The notes beneath the pieces are model-generated. The model was not told the DNA's origin, did not search any database, and saw only the letters and a list, made by a program, of their open reading frames with translations. Positions 1-13,900 of a DNA stretch of 64,000 bases are shown here, in pieces. The translations under genes were made by a program, and so were the position numbers. Source of the stretch: Tetmemena sp. SeJ-2015 (taxonomy: Eukaryota > Ciliophora > Spirotrichea > Sporadotrichida > Oxytrichidae). The stretch lies in assembly GCA_027382625.1 (NCBI GenBank), contig JAJKFJ010020864.1:1-64000 (forward strand), in the 5' to 3' direction. How positions within the stretch are numbered: the stretch's first letter is position 1; each line of letters opens with the position of its first letter.

Positions 1-559
1 TTATAGATTTAAGTTAATTTAAAGATAGTCTAAGAAACTGAGTTGAATTTAGGCAAATCTAAAGACTTCATAATATAACCATTATAATCATTGAATCATA
101 TTTTTGTTCATTAAGAAATTTTTAAGTAAAAGAGGAAATATTGCTATTGGGAGGTCAAAGAAACTTCTGCTATAGAAAGTGCTATCTAACATAGCAAATA
201 AAGACTCCTCAAAAAGTTATAAATAGAATTGACTCTAAATTAACACTCACTTAAATATAAACCATTACTTAAATTTTTTTAATCTTGAAATTCTTGTATA
301 AATTATATTTAATTAAACTCATAGCGATACACTAAAGATAAGTTATCAAAAGCCAGCTCCTACTATATAATTAAAATGAAAAATTATATAAATATTAGTT
401 TATATCAAGCATTATTTCACATATAATTCAAATTATTTCGCCTAAGGATGTATTCATATTCATAACTCTAAGAAGCTTGAAGTATTCGATTTTAGAGTTA
501 TTCCTTGTTGCTTAAAGCAATCTTATTCCCATATTAATCTATATTATTTTACTAGATTG
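1..559. other. AT-rich germline DNA without a recognisable gene
   Basis: Very AT-rich sequence with frequent stops in every frame, even when TAA and TAG are read as Gln. I see no family signature, repeat or RNA gene. It may be intergenic germline-limited DNA or a long IES inside the minus-strand gene that follows. Confidence 0.4.
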
Positions 560-3260
560 GTTAGCTCCTTAAATTATCTAGCGAATCTGGTGAGGCATAT
601 AATTTTGGTAGAGAAGATTATTACTGTATAGAGAGAGACCCTTGGCTTGCTTAATTTAGCTTGATTCCATTTAGGGGAGAAAGATTTGTGTGACCTGAAG
701 GAGTCTTCATTAATTTGCTGGGATTAATAGTTGCCTTGACCGTTTGGGTTTAAAGTATGAGGGGCTAAGGTTGCTTATTTGCTTCGTCTGGGTTCACTTT
801 GAAAATTTTCGGACTCATCATATATTTAAATAATGTAATAATTATGATGCTTTGTTTGTTTGTCTCATTCCAGGGGCGCTTGAATTTAATCTGAAACTGC
901 TGTTTTAACTCCCCTCTGTTAACATCCCCTTTACATCGAGTTGAGTGCCCGAGCCTCCTTTCTTTTAATCTTGCAAAGTCAGCCTATCTCTTGAGCTCCC
1001 ATTTTGTGAGTGCTGAAAAGAATACTATGAGGAATTATTTACAGGACGAGGTGGTTTGTACTAGTTTTACAGGTTCTATAAACTTTAAATAAAATAAACT
1101 TTTTTCATTAACTATAACAATCGTTATAATTATTTAAATTATTAGTAACACTTTTAAAATAAGCTAAGCATAAAAGAGGATTTGTCATATTAAAAATTTA
1201 TAGAGCAATTTATTTATGACACAAATATGAAAATATTTATAGAGATATAACTTTTGGAGATTTGAGGCTCAAAAGAAGTTTTCTTTTATTTCTGATAGTT
1301 TTAGAGTAGAGAAAGTGTAGTGGCTGAGAGAGTGTCTTCCATCTGACTTATTTTAGAGAAAAAAGGCTAGCCCACACTGCTCTCATAACTTTGGCGCACA
1401 TTTGGTGAGGTGTTATTTTAAGAGTTATGCAATACATTACTTTTCAATTAAACACTATTAATACATAGTATATATTTCAGTTGATCAACTCCTGAGTTTC
1501 ATAGCTCACTTCCCTTTATTGCGCTCTATTCAACAACATATCAAATTAATCAAACTATTTAGGATAAATTATTAAGCTGTTAATTTATAATATGTGATTG
1601 ATTTGATTATTGTATATAATTAAATCTGCACTATCATTTGATTTGAAAATGATAAGAATTTGTAATAGATTGCTTTCTTATATTTATTTAGTGTTTTAGT
1701 TAGGATAGAAAATCTCTGAGATCTTCTCTTGACGGGGTAAAAATAACACTTAAACATTTCAAAGGAGTAGGCATAGTTTGTATTCCCTTGAGTATTTAAA
1801 TTAAATCAATTGCTTAATTTGAGAATTTGATTTCTTGATTTGGACATATTTAGCGCTTTGGAATTATGGATTGAAATTTGTAGATCAGATGCTCCTTCCA
1901 TTTTATTTTATTTGTTATTGCCAAATTAACAACCATTTAATTTTAATTTTCTTAAATTATAATAATAATATTCGGCCATGAATTTAAAAAGAGCTTAGCT
2001 AAACATTAAATAAATTAATTTGGCTTATTTAAGTTGAATTGAATTCGGTAATATGATAAATCTTTTATGTGTATATATGTATTCTGGAGGAAGGGTCCTC
2101 TTCCTCATCCTCTTGTGTAGACTATGTTAGCATCTTCCCCCTTTGACTTTAATAATCTTCCTCACTCTAATCTTTACAATCCACTGACTCCACACTTATC
2201 TATTTTAGTGGTCTTTGACTGGATTCCAATCTCCATTCAAATATTCGCAGAATATTAAATTTTATAATCTGATTTCTTCGAGGTGCTTATTCATTTAAAT
2301 AAAGATATAAACTCAAATTATATCTACTTTAATTAGCAATAATTTATTAATTAGAAAATTAGTTCATTCTTCTAATTTTTCCTGGTTAGTTAACTCTAAA
2401 ATTATTTTTTCATACAATTAAATAAATAGCTTAAATTTCTTTATTCCAATTTAGCACTCCTTCTAATTAGAAAGATAATAAATCAATAAGAAAAAATTTG
2501 CAGAATTGAATTCAATTTCTTTTTATTGCCGCAAAGATTTGACTAAAATACTCACTGCAAATTTATCAGAGGCATAATCTCAAAAAATATTAATATGTAT
2601 TTTACTTTAAATCATATATATAAAATTATAACAAAATTTTTATAGTTATGGTTCTATTGGCTTCCAGAATCTTAATATTATATTTGAATGTAAATAGGAT
2701 ATAAAATCTTTCAAAAAGAACTTAGCTTCCACCCCTCTAAGTTATGAGTATATCCCCTAAGTTTAATTTTCTTCTTATATCTCAATAAAAACTTATATCT
2801 TAATAAATAATTGCTATAATTTTTGTATTGAATGCTTTAATTTGTGTCTTCTTCCTCTTCCTAAAGGCTTTTTTGCTTTTTGCGAAATTAAGAAATTTGT
2901 CTTTCTGGGCCTCTCTTTATCTCGCTGGGAGAGTAGTTTTTTTAATTTCTCCTCTCCTCTTTTGAATCACTATTTAAACTTAAAAAAGTGTAAATGTTAT
3001 GGTTTTTTAGAGTATTTTTTGTTATGAGCAATCCCACTCTTTTCTCCACTAGTTGCTCTTCCTGAAAGAGAGGAGAATATTTATAAATAAACATGAAATA
3101 TCTCAAATCATAAATTAAGTCATAATATAAATTTAAACATAATTAGAGTAATTAATTTAAGAATCCAGGCTATGCCCGTGAGAAGAATCTAGGAGATAGG
3201 ATGGTGAATGGTTGTTGTCTAGCATTTCGATAAAGTTTTGAGAATTTATATATAGGGGAA
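560..3260 (-). CDS. Hypothetical Gln/Ser-rich protein, split germline gene
   Basis: Not recognised. With TAR read as Gln, coding-quality segments appear on the minus strand at about 2830-3060 (basic and acidic, with KRGPERQ and QEEEED), 1260-1420 (with SKISQMEDTLSATT), 880-1015 (with KGGSGTQLDVKG) and 590-815 (with ATLAPHTLNPNGQG). They are separated by AT-rich blocks full of stops, as expected if long IESs separate MDSs. Neither start nor stop can be fixed, and I cannot prove that all pieces belong to one gene. The composition (Q, S, N, K) matches the other low-complexity genes in the left third of the window. The call rests only on open frame and composition. Confidence 0.4.
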
Positions 3261-3474
3261 AAGTCTAGGGCTATAGGTTTTGAGAGAGCTTATTCGAGAA
3301 AGCTTATATATTTTAAATTACTAATCTCTAATAGATAAGTTATAGCTAAGAATTTTAAAGAAAATACTCCAAAAGTAAAATTATAAATAAATTAAAGGAA
3401 ATTTTTTTTATCGCAGTAATGAAAGTTCCTTCTTCTATGTTTTCTTAAACGCGTGCCATGATTCTAAATTTATA

Positions 3475-4471
3475 CTATTATGTTTTCAGCTTTGTTTTTT
3501 AAAATTTTAAACTGATGGAGTGACTGTTGACCTACGTTTAAACGGAGAGCAGGCTGAGTTTCCTGATGGGAGTTCCTGATATATGCCTGTTTTTAAAAGT
3601 TCTATATTCTCGCCGAAATTTAATATAAAAAACTCAATTTTAATAAAATAATTAAGAACATCTTAAACTTTTTAATTTAGATTTTATTGTTATTGGTTAA
3701 ATTAAGGCGTACCCATCTCTACGACCGCACCTGAATTTCACTAATCCACTATCCATTCCACCGCAGCTAAACTTAGAGATCAGGTCCACCAGGGTGCCAC
3801 CGCGGTCCAACATGTACGATCTCTCCTCTGAGCGCCAACAGTATCAGGAAGCCAGAGTGTGATCCATGGCCAGTGCGGAGTGCCCCAGGGGGTGAGGGTT
3901 CGAACCCTGCCGGTGACCAGAGACGGTGTGCCTGTGTGAGACGGTGTTTACAGTTGAGGACTTGGTAAGGATGAGTAGAGCGGCAGGAGCAGTAAAGGGA
4001 CGGTTCTAAGAGGTCACCGGCAGGGTTCGAACCCTCACCCCCTAGGGGCACTCCGCACTGGCCATGGATCACACTCTGGCTTCCTGATACTGTTGGCGCT
4101 CAGAGGAGAGATCGTACATGTTGGACCGCGGTGGGACCCTGGTGGACCTGATCTCTAAGTTTAGCTGCGGTGGAATGGTGGATTAGGGATTAGTGGAAAT
4201 TCAGGTGCGGTCGTAGAGATGGGTACGCCTTAATTTAAACCATAAAAAAATACTATTCGGTAATTAAAAGTTTAGAGATTTTTCTTAATTATTTTAAATT
4301 AAAATTCGGTTTTTCAAATTAAAATTTCGGCGAGAATTTTAGAACTTTTAAAAAAAACGGCCACTATATCAGGAACGCTCCATCAGGAAACTAGCCTGCT
4401 CTCCGTTAACGTAGGTCAACAGTCACTCCATCAGTTTAAAATTTAAAAAAAAAAAGCTGAAAACATAATAT
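3475..4471. mobile_element. Fold-back element: ~440 bp inverted arms around a ~90 bp loop
   Basis: The left arm (about 3475-3919) and right arm (about 4011-4471) are near-perfect reverse complements. The outer ends read TATTATGTTTTCAGC on the left and its complement on the right. Small indels lie in A/T runs. The loop, about 3920-4010, is unique. The inner parts of the arms are far more GC-rich than the surroundings. Each arm holds the perfect palindrome GGGTTCGAACCC (3896-3907 and 4023-4034), which matches the Pol III B-box core. A 99-codon open frame inside is a by-product of the palindrome. No transposase is present and I found no clear target-site duplication. It is likely a non-autonomous fold-back or MITE-like element, or germline-limited DNA made by inverted duplication. 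It sits between a minus-strand and a plus-strand gene. Confidence 0.85.
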
Positions 4472-5269
4472 AATTGTGGTATAAGACTCTTACAAAACGA
4501 AGGGTAAGTCCAATTTAGACCAAATTAATCCCCAATTCTTAAATTTAAGCATAAATTTAAAAATCTTAAAAAAAAATTTAAACAGGAAATTTAATTAATT
4601 TCTTTTTTTGGATTTCTTTTTTTTTTAGCCTTTTAAAAAAGAGGGGAAAAATATAAATTCTGTATCTTGAGATTTAAGTTACTTTTCTAATATGATTCTT
4701 AAATTAAATTTTAAATTAAAACAAAAATTCTTTTTAAAAAATTAAAGGTTAAAAAAAAATTTCACATACAAAAAATTTATCAAAAAAAAAAAGTAATTTT
4801 AAAATTATTATAAAAAAATTTTTTTAATAAATAAACAAACTATTTTTTAAATTTCCAAGGTTCTCTAATTTTATTGGCTGCCTATTAGTAACCCAAATTT
4901 AATTTGGATTATAAAAGTTTTTTTTAAATTTATATTTACTCACTCTCTCAAGATAAATTAATATAACTGTAAATTTACTTAAGAATCTTTTTTATTTTGT
5001 TCGATATGTTCTGGGATCTATCATTTTTGATTAAATTATATGTATTTAATAATAATTGTAGAAATGTTCGATGAAATAAGGTAAAATGGTTATAGACAAA
5101 ATTTAATTTTTACAATTGCTCTAAGTTGTATTGGCTTACCAATTAAATACAAAGTTCATAAGCCTACTAATTTTCCTAGAATATTCTATGTTTTTATTTC
5201 AAAGTTATCCATTCATCCTTTCTTTAACCGATATTGAGCTGCTCAAATATAAAAATCATTCATTCTTAT
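4472..5269. other. AT-rich spacer
   Basis: A and T homopolymer-rich DNA following the fold-back element. I see no open frame of coding quality, no RNA gene and no repeat. Confidence 0.5.
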
Positions 5270-8200
5270 AAGTAGAGTTATGAATCGCTACAGTAAGAAG
5301 CTAGAGCGAAAAATAGATATGAAAATAATATGAATCAGTAAATTTATAAACCATATGAAGAACCAGATCGTTTTCCTAATGAACTGTCTAAGAGCCAAAA
5401 TTTTTAAAACCTTCCTCAGATTGCAAGTGTAGTAGCTTACTTTAAATTTATCATAAAGCTATGAGGAATCCTTAAAAGTATGTTCAAACTTAAAGTCCAC
5501 AAGTTTATTCCAACTCCGCTCTTCCAATCGTCACCTAAAACTACATAAGATATTTAGCTAAAATATATGTAACTTTCTTAATAAAAGATATGACTAGTAT
5601 AGCGCAGAAATAAGTATAAATCAATTATGTTTGTGTGTAATTTTAAGTAAGAGAAATTAGAGAAATATGCTATAGCAGATGAAAAATACTTTCTACTAGA
5701 GATACAAGAATCAGTTTTTCTTAATTATTTTTATGATATATTTTTCATAAATAGTCCTCCGCCTATTAAAGTCAGACATATTTTAATCTAAATAGTCATT
5801 ATGAATGTACCTTTTAAGAATAATATTTACCCAACAGCCAATTTGGTAACTAAAGTAACTGGGTTTTGCAGAGAGAAAATAACAGACTTAACAGAGGCAA
5901 CCCCCTCTATGCGTCCTACGATGATCATTATTTGAGCCGACGTCATGACATTCAGCTAAACTAAAATTAACTTGCCCAGTCTCACTAGTACTTGCCTCGT
6001 CTCCAGAATATATAATAAGTCTAGCAAGAACCTCCAATTGGTTCAGCAGTTCCCTCGATCATGAAATCAGATTAGGTCTCACCAGATAAAATTTAAGGAC
6101 TCATACAACTTCAATTATTTTTTAAATTATGACTTCCATTATTTTATCTTCTTTCCACTCCTAGACTTAAAGAGCTAGCCATATAAGGTGTTTTGGAGCA
6201 GTATCTCCCTCGCTTGCAAGCACTCAAGCTCCCACCAAAAGTTCCTTCTTAGAAATCTATTAACAACACACCAAACACAAAGAAGAAACTTATTACCAAA
6301 TATCAATAAGTATAATCACTAAATAGCTCACCAGCCGATTCCAGCAAAGTAGTGCGAGACACCATTGAAAAGGTCTCCAAAGATATAGCAGAAAAGATTG
6401 AAGTCATATCTAGTGTAAATATTATTTAAATGTTAAGTCAGAAAAATATGCTTATTAAATAATTAATTTAATTTTTGTGTCAAAGGAAATTATATTGGCA
6501 TTTTTATTTAAGGAAAAGTTAGGCTTTTGAATAATATCTTGTAGAGCCCTTAAAGCAGAAATTTTAATCTATCTTACCTTCAAATTTAAAATTATTGATT
6601 TTCTAATTGCTTCAATAGATGGGAGGTTCTTTTGTTAATTTGTTTCTAAAGCCTAAAGTCCTATTAGCAATAGACGAGAAAGACACTTTGATTAAAGCTC
6701 GAGAGAATAAATCGTAAATTTCACCTCAGAAGAAGAGGGAAATATATATTCTTCATTGATCTTAAATTCTCCAAACTTTAATAAATGAAATGAAGAGTAG
6801 TCATAGAGAGTGAGCGACAACTCCATAGCATCAAAGCAAAGCAGGAGAGACCAAAATTAGGCTGAATAGAAGGAGTCAAGCTAAGTCCCCACTACAAATG
6901 CTAAATTCTTCTTGACTAAGTCTCGTAAAGAAGACACTAGGCAAAGTTCAAAGAGCAAATCTAAAGACAGAAAGCAAAATTAGAAAGAGGAGTAAACAAT
7001 AAATGAGATATTTTTTATTTAAGAAGTGAGAATATAAATATTTATCTCCAACCTTCTAAGTCTTTCAAGGATTTGCAAAAGCAGATCAAGCTCATTTCTC
7101 CATCAAGCTAAAAGAAAATGGCTAAGCTCCAAATTAAGAAGCTTACCACAGTTCTTAGCAATATACTATTTTTCCTGAGTTGCTAGATGGAGCAAACTCC
7201 TAGTTTTTACTTCCACCTGAGAGTATTAAAATTTTTGAATGATTAAAGAATTTATAGTAGCAGAAAAACTTCTAGGAATAGAGGGAACTCCCAACATAAC
7301 TGAAATAATATGATATTCAAAGAATCAGTGACCTTGGTCCCTTGGAAAGAAATTTTTTATTTTATCACCATCATTTGGATTGTAGGAGAAGTTTAGAAAA
7401 TTTTTAAAAATAATCAGTAAAAAAGTTTGATTCTTACATTTTATATATTTTTATATTTAAATGCTTTAACCCATCCAGATATAATGTTTTAAATTCTGGT
7501 AGATATCTGTAATTTAAAAATCATTTTCTTATTTTGTGTTTAATATATTTTAAGATTATTTATAATGTTTTTTTTTTACAAAAAATAAATTGGATTTATC
7601 ATAATTCTTATTAGATTTTTTATACAAAATTTTCTTTATATTTATAAACTAGACTTTTCCAGTTAATATGGGAATTTTATTTAATATGCTTAATTATTCA
7701 TAAAAAATCGCTAGTTAGCTAGCCCTCAACTTAAGATAAATTTTAATTCTTAGTTAGCAAATAATCAGTAAGAGAGAGATGTAAATTTGTATTAATTTAT
7801 AATGAGTTAAATCAGAAATAGATTCAGAAAGAAAAAGAAGAATATAGCCCATTAAGATTTTTAAATAATAGGGACAAAACATTAAACGCAATTTTATAAG
7901 AATTCTCTAGATAATAATATTGCACTTTGTTATCGCATTGATAATTATAATAACACTACTGTCAATTAATTAAAGTTTGTCGACGGTGGCGCAACAACCC
8001 ATGACTTCCAAAAATCCTACTTCCTTCCCACAAGCCAACGGACAGAAGTCTACTCACTCAAATAAGCTCACTCCTGAAAGATAGCATCAACCAAATTCAT
8101 TTACAATTCTTTATCAAATATGTATCATCCTAATCAGGATAACGAATCACAGAGCAAGTGAGGAGAGTGAAAAAGCAGAAGCAAAAAGCTTCCAGAAATT

Positions 8201-9819
8201 AAAAACACATAGGATTCAACTGATTTGCCATTTTTAAAATAACTAGAACAAAGTCAAAATTCAAATGTCGCAAAACAGTCATCCACCCTTCAATAAGTAA
8301 GCAAAACCAGTATTTTAAACGAGAAACTTCCTTCAATCATCACTCCAGAGACAAATACCAAAAATAGGAAAAGAGTAACGAGTGGAGATGCAATGGATGA
8401 AACGAGGGACAAATTATAGATCAAGGCTGATCAAAACAAGAGATAGCCTAATAGTCATAAAAGGCCGAATGAGAGGGATAAAGAGCTGGAAAAGGTAGCC
8501 TCAATTTCTAAAGGAGGAGACTTAGTTTCTAAAGAAACATCTCTCAAGGATAGGAAAAGAAGAACATTAGTCAATTAGATTGACCCTGATCAAAGACGCA
8601 CTAATGCAGATATCTTTGTGGAGTAACCATTATAAATTTTACTCTTTTTAGAAAAAGAATATTAAGATTTTAGTTAGATAACAAAGATGGCGATAGAAAT
8701 TTCATTTTAAATTGTATTAGAAGTTCAAGCTTTTAACTTTCTCAGTTAAAGTAAAGTCAAAAATTTGGCTCAACATTTGAGGCAGGACAAGACAGTATAA
8801 AAATGCAACTTCTAGAAATGGAATTTGATAACTTTTAGAGTCCAAGCCTCTAAGCAAGTGATAATTTATTTTATAAGAGAATTAGAGGGAAATAGATTTT
8901 CTTCCTAGTCAAGGTATCTGATAGATCCAACTTTGACAACAAAAGGAAAATAAAATTAGATAAATGGAGCCATCGAAATTTAAAGTGATCATCAAGATTA
9001 AAATTTTAATTTAGAATTTCATAATTATTTAACTTTAATAACCATAAGAATATGAGTCAACCAGCCTCACTTGTAATTATTTCAATTGAAAGAATTTCTT
9101 TATGAAAAAAACTTTTAATTTTTATAATACAAGATATTAAATTCACCTTCTATAAATTTGAGGGATCGCTCTTCAGCCATCATTAAAAACAATTTTACAA
9201 TGCTTTATATTGACCTCTATAATATGAAAAAATTAATTCTTTCAACTATCTCTTAAATAAATATGTTGTTTTTTATTGTATTTTGTCATATGTTATTTAT
9301 CTATCGAAATAAAAAGATCTTCCTAGTTAAATTAATAGTGGACACCTCATATTCAATCTCAGAAGGCGCCTTTGAATTAAATGACTTTGAGCCAAGGGAG
9401 AGTCTCTAACATCAATTTTATGGGCATCCCTGGCTCAAATGGGAGATACTAACTAGGCCTACCCAAAATTTTAGATTATGAATTTTGTGAATTAAATGAG
9501 TGGATTATCTTAACTTACAGACCAGTAGACGAATGGAAAAGGCTTTACCCTTTCCCAGGGCACTGGCTAACAACATTTTGCAACGCAAGCATCGAAAGCA
9601 ACACTCCAAAATTCTCTAAATTACAAAAACAATTCTGGAAATAGTTCCAATTATGTCAATTCATTGGCCAGAATGCAGTAAATTATCTCAAAAAATATGC
9701 CAAACTCGTTAACTCATGGCTCATCTTAGCTAAATCAACAACAAATTGAATAACTCCTTAATTAAAATGATTTGCATCAATAGCAGTTAATCTCACAAAA
9801 ATAACTTTTCTAATAATGA
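5270..9819 (+). CDS. Hypothetical Gln-rich protein, split germline gene
   Basis: Not recognised. Plus-strand coding segments with TAR as Gln lie at about 5360-5450, 5875-6100 (NRLNRGNPLYASYDDHYL), 6165-6415 (basic, ending near TIEKVSKDIAEKIEVISS), 6790-7010 (S/K/Q-rich), 7985-8640 (with SISKGGDLVSKETSLKDR) and 9500-9819 (Q/N-rich, ending in TGA at 9817-9819). AT-rich blocks of hundreds of bases separate them. Some segments switch frame, as expected for MDSs whose junctions are not resolved here. No catalytic motif is visible and composition is low-complexity throughout. The pieces may belong to more than one gene. The start is uncertain; an ATG at about 5280 is in range. Confidence 0.45.
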
Positions 9820-10949
9820 GGATTAAAAATTCATGTAAACCCTTTTTATAAATGCCTATTTCTATTTAAACAGTTAAATACTTTTAGATAATTTGTGTGT
9901 AATCATAGTCTATAAATTACAAGATAACTTCTCTTTCTTCTGGATATATTTTTAAGTACATAATACTCGATTAACATTATGTTATTTTAATGAAAATTAT
10001 TTTGTTCTGAAAATATTTTAACAAAACAAACTAAAGAATATTGATTATTTCTAGGCTTTTAAAATATTTTTGAGTCCTTAGTGTTTAATTTGAATTTTCT
10101 TGTTAATTTCTCACAAGCTTAATTACTTCAACTCTAAGACAACTTATACTACAATCAAGTAAACTTATTTAGATTCTTTTGCTTTAAAAAAAAATATTAA
10201 ATTAAAATGAACCCTAGCGTGCTCTTAATTTTGACTTGGTACGAATGGAGGAGAAATATTGCGAATTTTCTGCTTTGAAAAGAATAATTATAGATGAATT
10301 TTAGCTTGTATCAACAGTGTTTTTTACATTTTAAGAGAAATCATTGTGAAGGTTTTTTTGAATCAGTTCTTGTTGCGCAAACGATGACTTGGATTGATAT
10401 ATAATATCCAATTTAATTTGTTTTATCTGAAAATATTATTGCAGTTTAAGGCACAATTTTATGAGGTAAAATTTATACTTAATTTTTGTCCTGATTTTAA
10501 TTTATACATTATTGAGGTTTAACCAAAAGTTTTTCAAGCAATATATTATGTAGTAGCCTATATTTATTATATTTTATTTATTTTTCCGATTTAATCTTTT
10601 TTGTCCCAATTTATTCCTATTAAATTAAGTGTGTCAAAAAAGGCAATTAGAATTGTCTCTCTTATTTTTAGAGTGAAATTTGGGTTTGATTAATTCTAGT
10701 CACTTGGGAGGAGGCATTTTTATTTCTTCTAAATATCTTTAAATCAAAATTTTATAATATAGGTTAAATACGATTCAGTGATAAGTGATTGATGCTTAAG
10801 TTTCTCAATTTGTATTTATAGAAATAAGATCTAATAAATTACCTAATTGTATTTGTTGTCATATAATAAAATGAGTCATAAAATTTATGTAAAAGAAAAA
10901 GATCATTTCTCTTTAAATCCAATTAATTTATAATCTATGAATCTATGAA
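9820..10949. other. AT-rich spacer
   Basis: About 1.1 kb of AT-rich DNA between two Gln-rich genes. No coding-quality frame under the ciliate code, no RNA gene and no repeat seen. Confidence 0.5.
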
Positions 10950-13900
10950 TTTAAAAAATAACGTTTATTGCAAGCGAATGCAGCTGCAAACGAATAAACT
11001 TCTGCAAACTATACATTTATTGTATTTAACTAAGGCAGAATCCCTATCCCTCGCTTTTCCCAACAACAGTTTGGTGTTATTCCTTCGCAATCAGGATAAT
11101 CTGGGCCCCAGGCAATGTATGCAGCATTTTAAAAACTACAAACTTAGTCCCCTATGTAGAATCATTTGTTTTTAATTGTTAATTTATTGAGGAATATAAC
11201 ATATTTGGAAAATGGAATAAAAGTAATGTTTAATTAAGAGAAGGAAAAGAGAGGACAGAGCGTTTCCAGCGCTGGTGGAGGAGGCTTAAAAGACTTAAAA
11301 TAGCGAAAGTACAGCAAATTTTCTCTAAACCTAGAAGCAAGAGCATTTACTAAAATCTTGCAATTTTAATGTAAAAATAACAATAATCTTTAATTGGTGA
11401 GAAGAAAGCAGGAGTCTAATGAACACACTAAGATTATGAATCAATTTAGATAGCTTGCTCAGCATAAGAAGAGCTTTATTCTTCTACAAGAAATCGCATA
11501 GCATAATTCTTCACTATCAATTTACGACAATAATGATCCTGATAGCATCATAAGTTTAACTCCTCCCAAGATCAATCAGAATATAAATTGCCTTAGTATT
11601 TTATCATTTAATAATCTGAAGTCTGATATCGCAAAGGCAATCAAATATATTGATCCAAATGCTAAACAAAATAATAACAATAGAAGAATAGGGTATTATA
11701 TTTCTTATTCTTAAAATCCTCTTATTATAAAAAAAAATTTCTTCTAACCACTTTCAAATAATTATTTTTAATGAAGTGAGCTTATTCATTAACGATTCAA
11801 ATTGAATTCAATTAAATTTGTCTCCTTAAGATTTTCTAAATCAGTAAGCTCTGTAAACAAAACTCAAGTAAGCTAAGATTTGTGGAGGAGGGATAGAATC
11901 TAACTCTTCACTCACTATCTTATGTTAAAAATATTAAGGATTTTATCGCTCTCATAATTCTAATAAATAAACCTTTAATTTATAATGGAGTAATATAAGA
12001 CCTTATATTTTTATAATAAAGATCAAAGATGTTAAATTTTTAAACTTTTTAGATTTATTTATATCCTGAAATAATTTTATTGCATATTTGTGATGACAAT
12101 TTATTTCAGAGTCATAAGCGTAATATCTAAATCTTCGAATTTTTAAGTTCATAAATTTATCAAATTACATTCTTTTGATAAAGTACCACAAAAAATATCA
12201 TTTTGATATGATTCGAAAGTTTTATTCATAATCAGAGAACCCCTTTTATATAGAGCACGCCAGAAATGAAGATAAGGCAGAATGGCATAATTATCTAAGA
12301 TAAGTTTTAATATTCGAAAGTCTAACTCTCTATGTAGAGTTAGTCTCTCCCAATTTTTAGTAAAATGTTGAAGCTAACCATAAACTCATGCAACAAATAA
12401 TTTGTTCTTTATATTTTGCAAAAAGAAATGGAAAATAACCTAAAAGGAATAGACTTGAGCATAGAAACAAATCCTAATGGCATACTCAAGAAAGCCAGCT
12501 CAGTTATTTCTTCCTCATCTTCTTCTTCCTCTTCCTCCTCGATTAATAGAAATTCCCATCGCTCAAAGTAAAGCAACATGAATGTCTCAGATTATATTAG
12601 TGTGCTTAATTTTTACTGCTAATAGATTCCGAGAGCAACTATTTCTCAGCTTTATAATATTTTTAATTTAGCTAAGTAGTTCCAAGGGAGTTCTGCAGCC
12701 TACGGGACACCAAATACTAACAGCATTCATCAGTCTTACTTAACTCCTGAATTGACGCCTACCAATAATAACAAATCACCTAGTACTAAAGATGTGGCAT
12801 CCAACTTTAAAGGAAACCAATTATAGCAGAAATATACCAAATAGTCTTCAAAGCATGTTTAAGAAAATCTTAAGAGTAAATCCACAGGAATATATTTGCA
12901 TAACTATTATAGCAAAGTATAAATTGGGTAATTTTAATACACTTAAGAGAACAAGAGCTCATTTTTAATAAACATTAATTGGGTTCAATGATAAGTATAA
13001 AGTTATAAATGTCACAAGAAGAAAAGAAGGAATAAGAAAGGAAGTATTCTCTGTGCTATCTCTACAAAGATTCCGGAGACGCCAAAAGAATCAGCATTTT
13101 AAATTTAGGTTTGAAGAACATAGAGTGGATTAGGTTAGATTTAATACATTTTTAACTATTAACTATCTCACTTATCTATTAACCAAAAATTGATGCTTGC
13201 AAAATTCTAAGCTATAAAATAAAAATTGAGGAAGAGAAGAAGACACTCAATAGAAATTATCTATGGAGAATAGTGTGGGGACAGGAACTTTCAATAATCC
13301 CGGAAGCAGAAGAGGTCAAAGCAATTAGGATAACTTTTAAACCAATGATGATGAAGAAACAAAAATAGATTTCAGATTGCTTCAAGACCTTAAGCAATAG
13401 ACTTATGATTTGAAGGATGAAGCAGGAACTCAAATCAAAATAAATCTGAAGCCTGCCGAAAGCGATAATAGTCTGATATATTCAATTAACGATAATGAGG
13501 AAAGGGCCCTCAGCGATGATAGTGATAGCAAAAGAAATTAGTACAACTACCATACTAAAATCACCTCCACCTTTAACAAATAGAGGTCTCATTCAAGAGG
13601 TCATCCTGATGAAAACGGTGAGTATGGAGAAGAAAACGATGACTAAAATCATAGACTAAATATACTAAGGAAGAGCGGAACCATGGGACCACTTATTTTT
13701 GTTTATATAAACTAGGCAAATTAGAAGACTTAAAGAAAGTTGCAACTCCAAAGAGAGGGATTTAACTTCTAATGAATGGGAATGAGAGTCCCTAATCTGC
13801 CGATACTCCTAAAAGTAGTTCTTTTTTTTCTTATTAATTTTAAGTGTTTAAAGAGATTCCTTGAGATTTATGAAACTCAAAATAGACATAAATAATGGGC

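Noticed and set aside
3773..4072. 99-codon open frame inside the palindrome
   Set aside because: It spans both arms and the loop of the fold-back element. Its openness follows from the GC-rich inverted repeat and it shows no family signal.
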